A stretch of 61,921 bases of DNA from an uncultured Bacilli bacterium. Lineage in GTDB: Bacteria; Bacillota_I; Bacilli_A; RF39; UBA660. The translations under genes were made by a program, and so were the position numbers. Below are positions 1 to 8,792 of the stretch, one piece after another (the first letter of the stretch is position 1; each line of letters begins with the position of its first letter). The stretch is from contig CAKOXD010000008.1 of NCBI GenBank assembly GCA_934130005.1, positions 1-61,921 of the forward strand, written 5' to 3'. The notes under the pieces are model-generated. The model ran no database searches and was not told where the DNA came from. It saw only the letters and a list, made by a program, of their open reading frames with translations.

Positions 1-327
1 AAACTAGTAGATGAAGTTATTAGGTTAAGTGGAGATGATGAAGTGATGATAGAATTTGATATGAATAGTAAAAGAGATTTAGAGTTAAAAAGTGAATATG
101 ATGAAATGATATTGGAATTTAAAGAAAAAGAAGAAAAGTTAAAAGAACAATTAAAAGAACAATTAAAAAAACAATTAAAAAAACAATTAAAAGAACAATT
201 AAAAGAACAGGAACATGATAAACAAATGGAAATAGCAAGAAATCTCTTGAAACAAAATTTAACTATTGATAATATATCTTTAGCAACAGGACTTTCGAAA
301 GAAGAAATTAATAAAATAAAAATTTAG
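1..327 (+). CDS. C-terminal part of an Rpn/PD-(D/E)XK family nuclease-transposase (5' cut by window edge)
   Basis: The reading frame is open from the first base (KLVDEVIRLSGDDEVMIEFD...), so the gene begins outside the window. The visible 108 residues look like the tail of the Rpn/PDDEXK_2 family (recombination-promoting nuclease, formerly 'putative transposase'): a short acidic linker, a long charged coiled coil and a small helix-turn-helix-like end (IARNLLKQNLTIDNISLATGLS). The catalytic core is not visible. The coiled coil is built from six near-identical 12-base units at 139-210, each encoding L-K-(E/K)-Q. These genes are usually multicopy and spread within gut Firmicutes genomes. The family call rests on the tail only. 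Confidence 0.7.
   Translation, partial: KLVDEVIRLSGDDEVMIEFDMNSKRDLELKSEYDEMILEFKEKEEKLKEQLKEQLKKQLKKQLKEQLKEQEHDKQMEIARNLLKQNLTIDNISLATGLSKEEINKIKI
139..210 (+). repeat. Six tandem 12-bp units in the Rpn-like gene
   Basis: The unit ttaaaagaacaa is repeated six times with only g/a changes, in frame, and encodes LKEQ/LKKQ. Being a multiple of 3, it can expand or contract without a frameshift, changing only the coiled-coil length. Confidence 0.9.
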
Positions 328-452
328 TTTAAAATCTAGATTCATTAATGTTATAGCAAAGAATTGTTATACATTGTAAGTATCTTTGTTTATATAGAAA
401 ATACAAAGTTAATAAATAATTATGTTAGAAAATTTAATGAATGAATAAAAAC

Positions 453-480
453 AAAAAAATTAGATTTTTCTAATTTTTTT
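453..480. terminator. Bidirectional intrinsic terminator between the Rpn-like gene and the PBP gene
   Basis: A perfect 11-bp stem (453-463 with 470-480) has a 6-nt loop, with A- and T-tracts on its two sides. It can end the rightward Rpn transcript and the leftward PBP transcript; the last base of the stem is already part of the PBP stop codon. Confidence 0.75.
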
Positions 481-2438
481 TATTCTTCTTTTATAGTAGG
501 AATTGTCTTATCTAAATCACTAGCATTTGGTTCTGTGCCTTTAATATAATACATTATTGTAGCTTTTTTTGTATTAGAATCGGCTATGTCACCAGTAATA
601 GGATTAACAAGTACACCAACAACATTATTAGGTTTTTCATACCAAGTACTTTCCTTATCTTTTAAGTAATTTTCCATTATATCGACCCAGATATTTTTTA
701 GTATGGTACCATCTTTATCCTTTGTTAAATCATTGTTATCATATCCTACCCATCCACCTATAAGAATATCAGGATTATATCCAAATATTAAATGATCTGT
801 ATCAGTTGTACCGGTTTTAATAGCATATTTTTTAGTTATTTTAGGTGCTATATTTATACAAGTAGGATAATTATAATCAATTAAATTTTTATTATAACAG
901 TTAGATAATAATTCACTTAAAATATAAGTAATGCTCTTATTTAATATATATTCTTTATCTTCTTTAAATTCATATAAAGTATTACCATTCATATCTACTA
1001 CTTTTTTTATAAAATGTGGTGTTACTTTATATCCTTCGTTTGCAAAACTAGAATATGCTTTCATCATTTCTAATATATTAATTTCTTCTGTACCAAGTGC
1101 TAAAGAAGGAATAGCTTCTAATTTTGACGTTATACCAACTCTTTTAGCAAAATCAACTAATGTATCTTCACCTAGGAATAAATGTGTCTTAACTGCAAAG
1201 ATATTATCAGAATATGATATAGCAGATGCAAGTGTTATAGGTTTGTTAGCATATACATCATTATAGTTTTTAGGACTATATGTTTTATTAGAAGAAAAAG
1301 TAAAAGTAGTTTTTTCACTTGTAAAAGTTGTAGTAGAAGTAAATCCATTTTCTAAAGCACTGTAGTATAAAAGAGGTTTCATAGTTGAACCTACTTGTCT
1401 TTTTGAATCAGTAACACGATTAAATTGACTTTTATTATAATCTTTACCACCTGTGATTCCAAGAATTTCACCATTTTTAGGATTCATAACTACAATAGCT
1501 GTTTCTAGATTAGAATCTTTTAAATATTTTTTAACATTAGAATCTATTAAATCTTGTGCTTTATCATCAAGTGTTGTATATATTTTAAGACCACCTGTTT
1601 TTAAAAAAGAAGAAGGAATTTCTTTAATTGATTTTAATTCTTTTAAAACAGCATCTTGATAATACATTAAAGTAGATGAATTATTTTCTTCTTTTATACC
1701 TAAAAATTCTAATTTAGTATTATATGCTTCTTTCATTTCAGCTTCAGTTATATACCCTTTATTTACCATTGCTTTTAATATTAATTTTTGTCTTTGTTTT
1801 GCTTTTTTTAAATTTACAGTAGGTGCATAATTAGAAGGAGATTTTGGAATACCAGCTAGTATAGAAGCTTCGGCTAAAGTTAAGTCTTTACTAGATTTAT
1901 CAAAATAATATTTGCTAGCATTTTCTATACCATATACTCCACCATAATTAATTGTATTTAAATATCCTTCTAATATTTCATTTTTACTATAATGAACTTC
2001 AAGTCTTATTGTAAGCCAAGCTTCCTCTATTTTTCTTGACCATTTTTTGTCAAAATTTAAAAATAAATTTTTGGCATATTGTTGAGTTATAGTAGAAGCA
2101 CCCTGTAATGTTTTTTTATTTGTTATATTTGTAGTCATTGCTTTTATAATTCTTAGAAAATCAAAACCTTTATGTTTATAAAAATTTTTATCTTCAATAG
2201 ATATAGTAGCATTTATTAAATTAGGTGAAATATTATCTAGACTTATCCATTCTTCGTTATTACCATTGAATAAATTATTATTTTTGTCATATAAATAATA
2301 ACCGTTAGCAGAATTAATAGGAAGTTTGGGTGATATTTTAGCATATATATAAAGACCTATAATAAAAATTAAGAATAAAGTGATTAAAGAGAATAGAATA
2401 ATTAATAATCTTTTAATATTTTTTTTGATATTAATCAC
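480..2438 (-). CDS. pbpA: Class A penicillin-binding protein (transglycosylase/transpeptidase, PBP1a-like)
   Basis: This bifunctional peptidoglycan synthase polymerises lipid II and cross-links the strands outside the membrane. It has an N-terminal membrane anchor (about residues 10-33). The GT51 transglycosylase domain has the EDKNFYKHKG motif with catalytic Glu82, QGASTITQQ at 112-120 and RKIEE near 135-139. The transpeptidase domain has SxxK with Ser351, SxN at 410-412 and KTG at 541-543. All catalytic motifs are intact; 652 residues is a normal short class A length with no long C-terminal extension. The first codon is uncertain: position 2438 gives GTG, but this GTG lies inside a GAGGTGAT ribosome-site motif, and no ATG/TTG follows at the right distance. 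The gene symbol is generic. Confidence 0.93.
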   Translation of the reverse strand: MINIKKNIKRLLIILFSLITLFLIFIIGLYIYAKISPKLPINSANGYYLYDKNNNLFNGNNEEWISLDNISPNLINATISIEDKNFYKHKGFDFLRIIKAMTTNITNKKTLQGASTITQQYAKNLFLNFDKKWSRKIEEAWLTIRLEVHYSKNEILEGYLNTINYGGVYGIENASKYYFDKSSKDLTLAEASILAGIPKSPSNYAPTVNLKKAKQRQKLILKAMVNKGYITEAEMKEAYNTKLEFLGIKEENNSSTLMYYQDAVLKELKSIKEIPSSFLKTGGLKIYTTLDDKAQDLIDSNVKKYLKDSNLETAIVVMNPKNGEILGITGGKDYNKSQFNRVTDSKRQVGSTMKPLLYYSALENGFTSTTTFTSEKTTFTFSSNKTYSPKNYNDVYANKPITLASAISYSDNIFAVKTHLFLGEDTLVDFAKRVGITSKLEAIPSLALGTEEINILEMMKAYSSFANEGYKVTPHFIKKVVDMNGNTLYEFKEDKEYILNKSITYILSELLSNCYNKNLIDYNYPTCINIAPKITKKYAIKTGTTDTDHLIFGYNPDILIGGWVGYDNNDLTKDKDGTILKNIWVDIMENYLKDKESTWYEKPNNVVGVLVNPITGDIADSNTKKATIMYYIKGTEPNASDLDKTIPTIKEE

Positions 2439-2510
2439 CTCACTATATTTATTATTGGAAAAATATATAAAAATATAACAAAATTATATTTAAAAAAATC
2501 AAAAAAATAG

Positions 2511-2539
2511 TTGCAATTATATATCATCTATATTATAAT
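2511..2539 (+). promoter_or_regulatory. SigA-type promoter of the ywiB-argS-rpoE operon
   Basis: TTGCAA (2511-2516), a 17-bp spacer, then TATAAT (2534-2539). Transcription would start near 2546, leaving a very short leader ahead of the GTGGAG ribosome site. Confidence 0.65.
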
Positions 2540-2561
2540 TATGCAGAAGTGGAGAATTAGT

Positions 2562-2897
2562 ATGTCCAAAGTAAATATAAGAAGTATTTTAGAAAATAAA
2601 ACTACAAAAGATATAATAGAATTAAAAACAAAAGGTATTAAAAATGATAATGTTATAACTTATAAAGATAATGATGTATTAGTAAGTATAAAAATTGATA
2701 ATTCTATTAAAATGAAAAGAAATAATATAGAATTTATATTTATTAAAAATAAGAATACTAATTGTATTTATAATATATATAATAAAAATTTAATATTAAA
2801 TTTATTTACAAATGAAATAATAATAAGTGATAAATATATAGAAATAGATTATAAAATAGAAGATGAAAAATTAAATTTTAAACTTTTTATAGAATAG
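2562..2897 (+). CDS. DUF1934 beta-barrel protein (YwiB-like)
   Basis: A 111-residue, lysine/isoleucine/asparagine-rich protein with alternating beta-strand patterns, matching DUF1934 in size and position. YwiB genes precede argS in Bacillus, as here (6-nt gap). A longer frame opens at 2511, but the ATG at 2562 has the GTGGAG ribosome site, and the upstream codons lie within the promoter. Its biochemical role is unknown in the family; the fold is calycin/lipocalin-like in other members. The call rests mainly on synteny and general sequence pattern. Confidence 0.65.
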   Translation: MSKVNIRSILENKTTKDIIELKTKGIKNDNVITYKDNDVLVSIKIDNSIKMKRNNIEFIFIKNKNTNCIYNIYNKNLILNLFTNEIIISDKYIEIDYKIEDEKLNFKLFIE

Positions 2898-2903
2898 AGT
2901 GAT

Positions 2904-4589
2904 ATGATGGTTATAAAAATATTAGAAAACATTTTAAAAGAAGAACTAAATAAATTAAATTATAATGAAGATGTTGTAATTAATAAATCAAATAGATTAG
3001 ATTTATGTGATTATCAGTATAATGGTATATTTAAATTAAGTAGTATATATCATAAAAAAACTATGGAAATAGGAGAAGAGATAGTAAATTCTATAAGAAT
3101 GAGAAAAGATTTTGATCACTATTTTAAGAGTGTTGAATTTGCAAATCCTGGTTTTATAAATATTAAAATAAGTGATATTTTAATAAATGAATGTTTAACA
3201 CGTATGAATGAAATGAATAAATTTGGAATAGAAGAGGAAAATGAACTTACATATGTAATTGATTATGGTGGACCTAATATAGCAAAACCTCTTCATGTAG
3301 GACATTTAAGACCAGCTATTATTGGAGAAGCAATAAAAAGAATTTTAAAATTTAAAGGTTGTAAAGTAATAGCAGATGTTCATTTTGGAGATTTTGGACT
3401 TCAAATGGGTCAAGTAATATATGGAATAAAACAAAAAAATATAAAGCTTGAAGATTTAACACTAAACGATTTAAATACAATTTATCCAGAAATTTCTAAA
3501 CTTTGTAAAGAAGATAAAGATGTTAAAAATATATGTGCAACATTTGAAAAACAAATGCAAGATGGAGATAAAGAATTAGAAAAATACTATGATAAAATAT
3601 TTGAAATTTCTAGTAATGATATAAAGGAAATATATAAATATTTGGATATTGATTTTGATCTTTGGTATGGTGAAATGTCGTCTAGAAAATATATTCCTTT
3701 TGTAGAAGAAAAAATAAAAGATATTGCATATATTAGTGAGGGAGCAACTATAATAGATGTAAAGGAAGAAAATGATAAAAAAGAACTCCCACCATTAATA
3801 TTTAAAAAAAGTGATGGTGCTTACTTATATGGATCAACAGATATGGCAACAATATATGAAAGGGAACAAGATTTTAATCCAGATTACATTTTATATGTTG
3901 CTGATTTAAGACAAGATTTACATTTTAAACAAGTATTTAGAGCTAGTTTAAAATCTAAAATAACAGATGCTAAATTAGAACATTTAGGATTTGGTACTAT
4001 AAATGGTACTGATGGTAAACCATTTAAAACAAGAAGTGGTGAAACACCAAAATTAAGAGACTTATTTAATGAAGTAAAAGAATTATTTATATCAAAAAAA
4101 GAAGAAAATAGTAGTATGTCTTCATCTGATATAGATAAAATAGTAAATGCTATACTTAAATTTGCAGATTTGCAAAATAATCGTGAAAAAGATTATATAT
4201 TTGATATAAAAAAATTTAGTGAAGTAGTTGGAAAAACAGGACCATATGTATTATATACTTATTTAAGAATAAATAAAATTATTAAAGATATGGAAATAAC
4301 TTCATTAAATAACATAGTATATAATGAATTTGATAGAAATTTAAGAATGAAACTATTAGATTTAAGTACAGCAATTGATAATGCATATAAAACTAGAATG
4401 CCAAGTTATATAGCTGATTATATATATGATTTATGTATGATAGTTAATTCATTTTATCAAAATAATCATATAAATAATTTGGATGATATAGAAAAGAAAA
4501 ATAATTGGATATATGTATTAAATCTATCAAATAAAATATTAAAAGAGATGTTAGATATACTTGCTATAGAAATACCAAGTGTAATGTAA
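2904..4589 (+). CDS. argS: Arginyl-tRNA synthetase
   Basis: Class I synthetase charging tRNA-Arg in the cytoplasm. The N-terminal Arg-tRNA core domain (about 1-90) is followed by the Rossmann catalytic domain with HVGH at residues 131-134 (the HIGH motif). The GKPFKTRSG stretch is typical of ArgRS, which often lacks a classical KMSKS. The DALR-type anticodon-binding domain follows from about 440. The length of 561 fits bacterial ArgRS. It is cotranscribed with ywiB and rpoE. The start is ATG-ATG; either ATG is possible, with a GTGAT ribosome element just upstream. Confidence 0.96.
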   Translation: MMVIKILENILKEELNKLNYNEDVVINKSNRLDLCDYQYNGIFKLSSIYHKKTMEIGEEIVNSIRMRKDFDHYFKSVEFANPGFINIKISDILINECLTRMNEMNKFGIEEENELTYVIDYGGPNIAKPLHVGHLRPAIIGEAIKRILKFKGCKVIADVHFGDFGLQMGQVIYGIKQKNIKLEDLTLNDLNTIYPEISKLCKEDKDVKNICATFEKQMQDGDKELEKYYDKIFEISSNDIKEIYKYLDIDFDLWYGEMSSRKYIPFVEEKIKDIAYISEGATIIDVKEENDKKELPPLIFKKSDGAYLYGSTDMATIYEREQDFNPDYILYVADLRQDLHFKQVFRASLKSKITDAKLEHLGFGTINGTDGKPFKTRSGETPKLRDLFNEVKELFISKKEENSSMSSSDIDKIVNAILKFADLQNNREKDYIFDIKKFSEVVGKTGPYVLYTYLRINKIIKDMEITSLNNIVYNEFDRNLRMKLLDLSTAIDNAYKTRMPSYIADYIYDLCMIVNSFYQNNHINNLDDIEKKNNWIYVLNLSNKILKEMLDILAIEIPSVM

Positions 4590-4603
4590 TTAGGAGGAAT
4601 TTT

Positions 4604-5023
4604 ATGAAAATTAAAGATATGCCAATTGAAGAATTAGAGTTAATGAGTCTTACTGATTTAACTTATATGATATTAAAAGAAAACAAAAAATCAATGAATA
4701 CACCAACTTTATTTAAAGAAATTTGTAATCTTTTATCTTATAGTGATTCAGATTATGCTTCAAAAATAGGTGATTATTATACTTCTTTAAATATTGATAA
4801 AAGATTTGTACTTTTAGATAATAATGAATGGGATATTAGAGATAATCATTCAGTAGAATTAGTAATGGATGATGAAGATGACGAAGAAGTAGAAGAAGAA
4901 AAAGATGACGAAGAAGTAGTTGATGAAGAAGAAGAAAATATAGATGAAATAATTGATGATGATGATATAGATGATGATTTAGAAGAATTGTCTATAATAG
5001 ATGACGAAGAAGAAGAGGAATAA
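4604..5023 (+). CDS. rpoE: DNA-directed RNA polymerase delta subunit
   Basis: The delta subunit of Firmicutes RNA polymerase, which helps recycle the enzyme and tunes promoter complex stability. Residues 1-85 form the HARE-HTH domain (PTLFKEICNLL..., a predicted winged-helix fold). The rest is an unstructured tail of almost only Asp and Glu, as in the family. The strong ribosome site AGGAGG is 5-6 nt upstream of the start. Presence of delta places the organism in Bacilli. It lies 14 nt behind argS, so it is in the same operon. Confidence 0.93.
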   Translation: MKIKDMPIEELELMSLTDLTYMILKENKKSMNTPTLFKEICNLLSYSDSDYASKIGDYYTSLNIDKRFVLLDNNEWDIRDNHSVELVMDDEDDEEVEEEKDDEEVVDEEEENIDEIIDDDDIDDDLEELSIIDDEEEEE

Positions 5024-5038
5024 AATTCCTTTTTTTTT
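5016..5038 (+). terminator. Terminator of the ywiB-argS-rpoE operon
   Basis: Stem aggaat (5016-5021) with attcct (5025-5030), an AAA loop and an eight-T tract. The rpoE stop codon (5021-5023) is inside the hairpin. Confidence 0.7.
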
Positions 5039-5059
5039 CATTATAATAATGGTGATAAT

Positions 5060-5551
5060 ATGTATTATGTTAATGTCTTTTTTATATATTCAATAATAGG
5101 ATATATAATTGAATATATAATTCATTTAATAAGTGGTTATGATGGAGGAATATTATATGGATTTTGGACACCTGTTTATGGTATAGGTAGTTTAATAGTA
5201 ATATATATCTATAATAAATTTCTTTATAAATTAAATAATCATAAAGGGTTAAGGGCTTTAATTATTTTTTTAATTGGATTTTTTATATTATCTTTTACAG
5301 AATACATTGGTGGTATTTTAATTGAATTTATATTTAATAAAACAATTTGGGATTATACGAGTTATAAATTTAATATTGGAAAATATATAGCACTTGAAAT
5401 GTCTTTATTATGGGGTATTTCTTCTTTAATACTTATATATGTATTAAAAAATCCAATAGATAAAATAATAAAAAAAATACCCAAATTTGTAACTTGGATA
5501 TTAATTATTTTATTTATAATTGATCTTATTTGTACATTAATTTTTAAGTGA
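5060..5551 (+). CDS. Multi-pass membrane protein of the CmpB family ('putative ABC-transporter type IV', PF06541)
   Basis: 163 residues with about four to five transmembrane helices. The family pattern is recognisable: YGFWTPVYGIGSL near 33-45, then FTEYIGGILIE, then WDYTS and ALEMSLLWG. The family is common in Firmicutes, and its function is not established despite the name. The GGTGAT ribosome site is 3 nt before the start. Its 3' end overlaps the convergent acetyltransferase-like gene by 15 bp, so the two may interfere at transcript level. Confidence 0.75.
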   Translation: MYYVNVFFIYSIIGYIIEYIIHLISGYDGGILYGFWTPVYGIGSLIVIYIYNKFLYKLNNHKGLRALIIFLIGFFILSFTEYIGGILIEFIFNKTIWDYTSYKFNIGKYIALEMSLLWGISSLILIYVLKNPIDKIIKKIPKFVTWILIILFIIDLICTLIFK

Positions 5552-6028
5552 TTTCTTTTTATAAATTATTCTTTCAAATTCATTTCCTTTTCCATTAAAA
5601 ATCATATCATTATCTTTAAGACTAGTTAAATTCCAGTCTCTATCAATAATATATGGTATATAACTTGCGATATATTCTTTAGGAACTATAAGCTTAGGTC
5701 TATATGTTTCTAACCATTTAATAGATTCATCTACAAGTCCATTCCATATTTTTTTTTGATTTATACTTTGTTTTATATATAAATTAGACATACACTTTTC
5801 TTTATTATCTTTTTTTAGATTAACAAATCCTACAATATTATTATCTTTATAAGCAATAATAATATTTCTTTTTTTATTTATTAAGTCTGGTACAACTTTT
5901 TCTAAAAACCATTTTTCGTATTTTGGATATTTTTCTTTCATAATTATGTCTATTTGTGCTATAAAATTTTCAATATTACAATTTCTATCAATTAAATCTG
6001 ATATTTTTATATAAGTAATCTCCTTCAT
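5537..6028 (-). CDS. GNAT-like acetyltransferase domain protein
   Basis: 163 residues with a GNAT-like order: an N-terminal helix pair, a strand with NIIIAYKDNNIVGFVNL (beta2-beta3-like), and a helix-rich part (YIKQSINQKKIWNGLVDESIKWL) at the place of the CoA-binding motif. The usual Q/RxxGxG/A loop is poorly kept, so it may be a degenerate or divergent GNAT. A longer frame starts at 6094, but the ATG at 6028 has GGTGAT four nt upstream and a good promoter. The substrate is unknown. Confidence 0.5.
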   Translation of the reverse strand: MKEITYIKISDLIDRNCNIENFIAQIDIIMKEKYPKYEKWFLEKVVPDLINKKRNIIIAYKDNNIVGFVNLKKDNKEKCMSNLYIKQSINQKKIWNGLVDESIKWLETYRPKLIVPKEYIASYIPYIIDRDWNLTSLKDNDMIFNGKGNEFERIIYKKKSLKN

Positions 6029-6044
6029 AAAATCACCGTTTGTT

Positions 6045-6073
6045 ATTATAACATAATTAATTTTTTTTAACAA
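6045..6073 (-). promoter_or_regulatory. SigA-type promoter of the GNAT-like gene
   Basis: On the minus strand TTGTTA (6073-6068), a 17-bp spacer, then TATAAT (6050-6045). The -35 box lies inside the last codons of the upstream VanY gene, so the GNAT-like gene probably has its own promoter. Confidence 0.6.
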
Positions 6074-6704
6074 ATTTTTTATAATATTCTTCAAAAGTTA
6101 TATCATTTTCATAAATAATAGTAGCAACTTTTTTACCAACATATCTATAATGCCATGGTTCATATTTAAATCCAGTTATATTTTCACGACCTTTAGGATA
6201 TCTTAATATGAATCCATATTTGTGAGCATTTTTTTTCATCCAATCGAATTCCTTAGATTCTTCAAATAAATCATAATCTAAATTAGACCCTTCAACATCA
6301 ATAGCAAGACCAGTTTGATGTTCTGAATGGCCTGGTTTAGCACTGCACATTAATGCATAGTTCATTCCTTTTTCTTTAACATAATATTCAAATAATTTTT
6401 CCTGATATGTATAACTTCTGTAACCAGAAACAATTATAATTCTATAATTCATCTTTTTAGCGTCGCTACTTAATTTGTAGAAAGATAGTGCAGCTTCTTT
6501 TCTTAAATATTTTTGATCATTTGAATAATTTAAATCTAATTTTATTAAATCTTCTGGAATAAAATCATCATTAAGTTTATTATTTTTATTTACTAATACT
6601 AAGGTATCATTTAGTTTTTTAACAGTTTTTATGTTTTTATAAAATTCATTATCACATCCAGTTATAAATAAAATAAAAACAATAATTAAAATATACTTCT
6701 TCAT
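6057..6704 (-). CDS. VanY-family D-Ala-D-Ala (LD/DD) carboxypeptidase lipoprotein
   Basis: 215 residues. A lipoprotein signal (MKKYILIIVFILFITGC) with Cys17 as lipidation site places the enzyme on the outer face of the membrane. The VanY/peptidase M15B zinc motifs are intact: SGYRSY, then SEHQTGLAIDVEG (the SxHxxGxAxD motif) and EPWHYRYVG (ExWHxRY). It trims stem peptides of peptidoglycan. It lies 42 nt downstream of a longer paralogue (6747-7775), indicating tandem duplication. The ribosome site is GTGATG just upstream of the ATG. Confidence 0.88.
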   Translation of the reverse strand: MKKYILIIVFILFITGCDNEFYKNIKTVKKLNDTLVLVNKNNKLNDDFIPEDLIKLDLNYSNDQKYLRKEAALSFYKLSSDAKKMNYRIIIVSGYRSYTYQEKLFEYYVKEKGMNYALMCSAKPGHSEHQTGLAIDVEGSNLDYDLFEESKEFDWMKKNAHKYGFILRYPKGRENITGFKYEPWHYRYVGKKVATIIYENDITFEEYYKKFVKKN

Positions 6705-6746
6705 AACATCACTACTATATTATATGAAAAAAAAGAAATAGTTTTA

Positions 6747-7775
6747 CTATTTCACATAATATGCATAATATTCTTCAAAGGTTAAATCTTTTTCATAAAT
6801 AATAGTAGCGGCTTCTACTCCAACATATCTATAATGCCAAGATTCATACATATAGCCTGTCAAATATTCTTTATCTTTAGGGTATCTTAATATAAATCCA
6901 TATTTATAAGCATTCTTTTTCATCCAAAGAAATTCTTTTGTATTTTCAAATTTACTTAAATATGCTTGTGGTGTTGTTAAATCTATAGCAAGACCGGTTT
7001 GATGTTCTGAGAATCCAGCACGTGCTGCAATTTTATCTGCATATTCTTTAGAATTAGTTTTTATATAATTATTATATAAATTTTCTTGTGTATTATAACT
7101 TCTATATGGACTTCTTATGTATAAATGCATATTTTGATTTAAGGCATCATTATACATTTTTATAAACTGTTCATATGTCTTTTTTTCTATTTGTAATTGA
7201 TTTCCATATTTTTTATCAATAGTAACTAAATTATCAGGTACATAATTTTTATCTAGTTTATTGAATTTATTTACAATTATTAAATATTCTTTAGATAAAT
7301 CTGTATTTTTAATATTTGTATAAAAATTATAATCAATATTACTATTAACATCACGTATAATATCCTTAATATTATTTTTTTTTGTATAATTTAAATATCT
7401 ATCAAGATTATCAAATATGAAATAATCTTCTTTCATTAAATTAATAATTTTTTCATTATAACTATCTCTATAGTAATTATTATTTACAATAAATATTAAA
7501 TCATTTATATTAAAATTATATTTATTTAAATATTCTATGTATTTATCTAATTTTTCTTCTTTAAAGTTTTTATTTTTAATTATTTGTTCTAATGATGATA
7601 TATATTTATGTGTTAATAAGTAATTAATTGTTTCTTCATTTAGATTGTTATTTATATATAGAGATGTATTTTCGTTATATCCTATTTTTTTAAGTTTATC
7701 TATGTTAGAATCTTTTTTTAAATTACAACCTGTTAATAAAACTATAGATAAAAAAATTATTAATATTTTTTTCAA
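6747..7775 (-). CDS. VanY-family carboxypeptidase lipoprotein with an N-terminal helical extension
   Basis: 342 residues. It begins LKKILIIFLSIVLLTGC, a lipoprotein signal. The first ~170 residues after the lipobox form a helical module with repeated YxNxYNFN-like units, absent from its neighbour. The C-terminal M15B domain has RSPYRSY, SEHQTGLAIDL and ESWHYRYVG. I place the start at the TTG at 7775: the frame opens at an ATG at 7793, but that ATG is part of the TATAAT -10 box (7797-7792), while GGTGAT lies 4 nt before the TTG. The extension may bind a partner or the wall; this is inference. Confidence 0.85.
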   Translation of the reverse strand: MKKILIIFLSIVLLTGCNLKKDSNIDKLKKIGYNENTSLYINNNLNEETINYLLTHKYISSLEQIIKNKNFKEEKLDKYIEYLNKYNFNINDLIFIVNNNYYRDSYNEKIINLMKEDYFIFDNLDRYLNYTKKNNIKDIIRDVNSNIDYNFYTNIKNTDLSKEYLIIVNKFNKLDKNYVPDNLVTIDKKYGNQLQIEKKTYEQFIKMYNDALNQNMHLYIRSPYRSYNTQENLYNNYIKTNSKEYADKIAARAGFSEHQTGLAIDLTTPQAYLSKFENTKEFLWMKKNAYKYGFILRYPKDKEYLTGYMYESWHYRYVGVEAATIIYEKDLTFEEYYAYYVK

Positions 7776-7807
7776 TCTTATCACCAGTAACATTATACAA
7801 TAAAAAA

Positions 7808-7857
7808 ATATAAAAAAAAAGAAGTTACTATGCTGCTGCTTCAGTGATAACTTCTTT
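7808..7857 (-). terminator. Terminator of rpmB
   Basis: On the minus strand AAAGAAGTTA (7857-7848) pairs with TAACTTCTTT (7827-7818) across a 20-nt loop, followed by a T-run. The stem starts in the last L28 codons, and the stop codon is in the loop. It precedes the second VanY gene, which has its own -10 at 7797-7792. Confidence 0.6.
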
Positions 7858-8025
7858 ACTTGCTTTCTTTAAACTTCTTAGTTCTCTAGCACTCATTCTA
7901 ACTTTTTCACCATTTTCAAGTGTTACTTGTTGTAAATTTGGTTTTTGAGCATGTTTAGTAGCTCTACATGAGTGTGATCTTCTATTTCCAGATAAAGGTT
8001 TTTTATCAGTTAATTTTCTAGCCAT
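7828..8025 (-). CDS. rpmB: 50S ribosomal protein L28
   Basis: 65 residues, basic, starting MARKLTDKKPLSGNRRSHS, the L28 N-terminus. In this version the SGN/RRSHS rRNA-contact region is kept and no Zn-binding Cys pair is present. AGGAGGT ribosome site. It is a single-gene unit with its own promoter and terminator, as in many Bacilli. Confidence 0.93.
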   Translation of the reverse strand: MARKLTDKKPLSGNRRSHSCRATKHAQKPNLQQVTLENGEKVRMSARELRSLKKASKEVITEAAA

Positions 8026-8069
8026 TTTACATACCTCCTATATATAGATTTTTTGTTCCATGCTTTATA

Positions 8070-8098
8070 ACTTTATCATATTCTAGGAAATAAGTCAA
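8070..8098 (-). promoter_or_regulatory. Promoter of rpmB
   Basis: Minus-strand TTGACT (8098-8093), 17-bp spacer, TAAAGT (8075-8070). The leader to the ATG is about 35-40 nt and has no obvious folded regulator. Confidence 0.5.
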
Positions 8099-8162
8099 AT
8101 ATTTATGAATAAAAAGCTATAAAAATGCTAAATTTTTAATAAAAATTTATAAAATTTCAATA

Positions 8163-8732
8163 TTATAGTATTTTATCTATTAATCCATATTTTAAAGCTT
8201 CATCTGAACTTAAAAAATAATCTCTTTCTGTATCTTTTTCAATTGTTTTTATGTTTTGACCAGTATTTTCTGATAGCATTTTATTTAATTTTTCTCTTAA
8301 TTTTAGTATTCTTTCAGCTGCAATCTTTATTTCTGTTGCTTGACCACTAGCTCCACCAAGTGGTTGATGTATCATTACTTCCCCATTAGGAAGACAATAT
8401 CTTTTTCCTTTTTTTCCACTTGAAAGTAAAAATGCAGCCATAGATGCAGCCATACCAACACATATAGTTGATACATCACTTTTTATAAAATTCATTGTGT
8501 CATAAATTGCCATACCAGCTGTAACACTACCCCCTGGAGAATTAATGTAAATACTTATATCATTATGATTGATAGAATCTAGATATAAAAGTTCAGCTAT
8601 TATAATATTAGAATTAGAATCAGTAATCTCATCACTCATTATTATAATTCTATCTTTTAAGAGCCTCGAATATATATCATAACTTCTTTCTCCATTACTA
8701 CTTCTTTCTATAACTGTAGGTATTAAATTCAT
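8163..8732 (-). CDS. clpP: ATP-dependent Clp protease proteolytic subunit
   Basis: 189 residues; serine protease subunit that assembles as a 14-mer under ClpX/ClpC. The catalytic triad is visible: Ser97 in GMAASMAAF, His122 in MIHQPLGG, Asp171 in ERDYFLS. The N-terminal loop (LIPTVIERSSNGERSYDIYSRLL) that docks with the ATPase is complete. The start is supported by GAGGATGAT 4-6 nt upstream of the ATG. No ATPase partner is adjacent; no CtsR or CIRCE operator is seen upstream. The region 8026-8162 holds only the rpmB promoter and clpP 3' end. Confidence 0.95.
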   Translation of the reverse strand: MNLIPTVIERSSNGERSYDIYSRLLKDRIIIMSDEITDSNSNIIIAELLYLDSINHNDISIYINSPGGSVTAGMAIYDTMNFIKSDVSTICVGMAASMAAFLLSSGKKGKRYCLPNGEVMIHQPLGGASGQATEIKIAAERILKLREKLNKMLSENTGQNIKTIEKDTERDYFLSSDEALKYGLIDKIL

Positions 8733-8792
8733 TGAATCATCCTCTCTATATTTATAATAGTAAAAAAACTCATTATTTATTCAATAAAAAAT

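Noticed and set aside
931..1266. Open frame of 111 codons on the plus strand inside the PBP gene
   Set aside because: It is the complement of a strongly conserved transpeptidase domain, has no ribosome site and gives no sensible protein.
2047..2055. TTTGTCAAA (0A-box match) inside the PBP gene
   Set aside because: It lies well inside coding sequence, in the codons for a Phe/Lys-rich stretch; such matches are expected by chance in AT-rich DNA.
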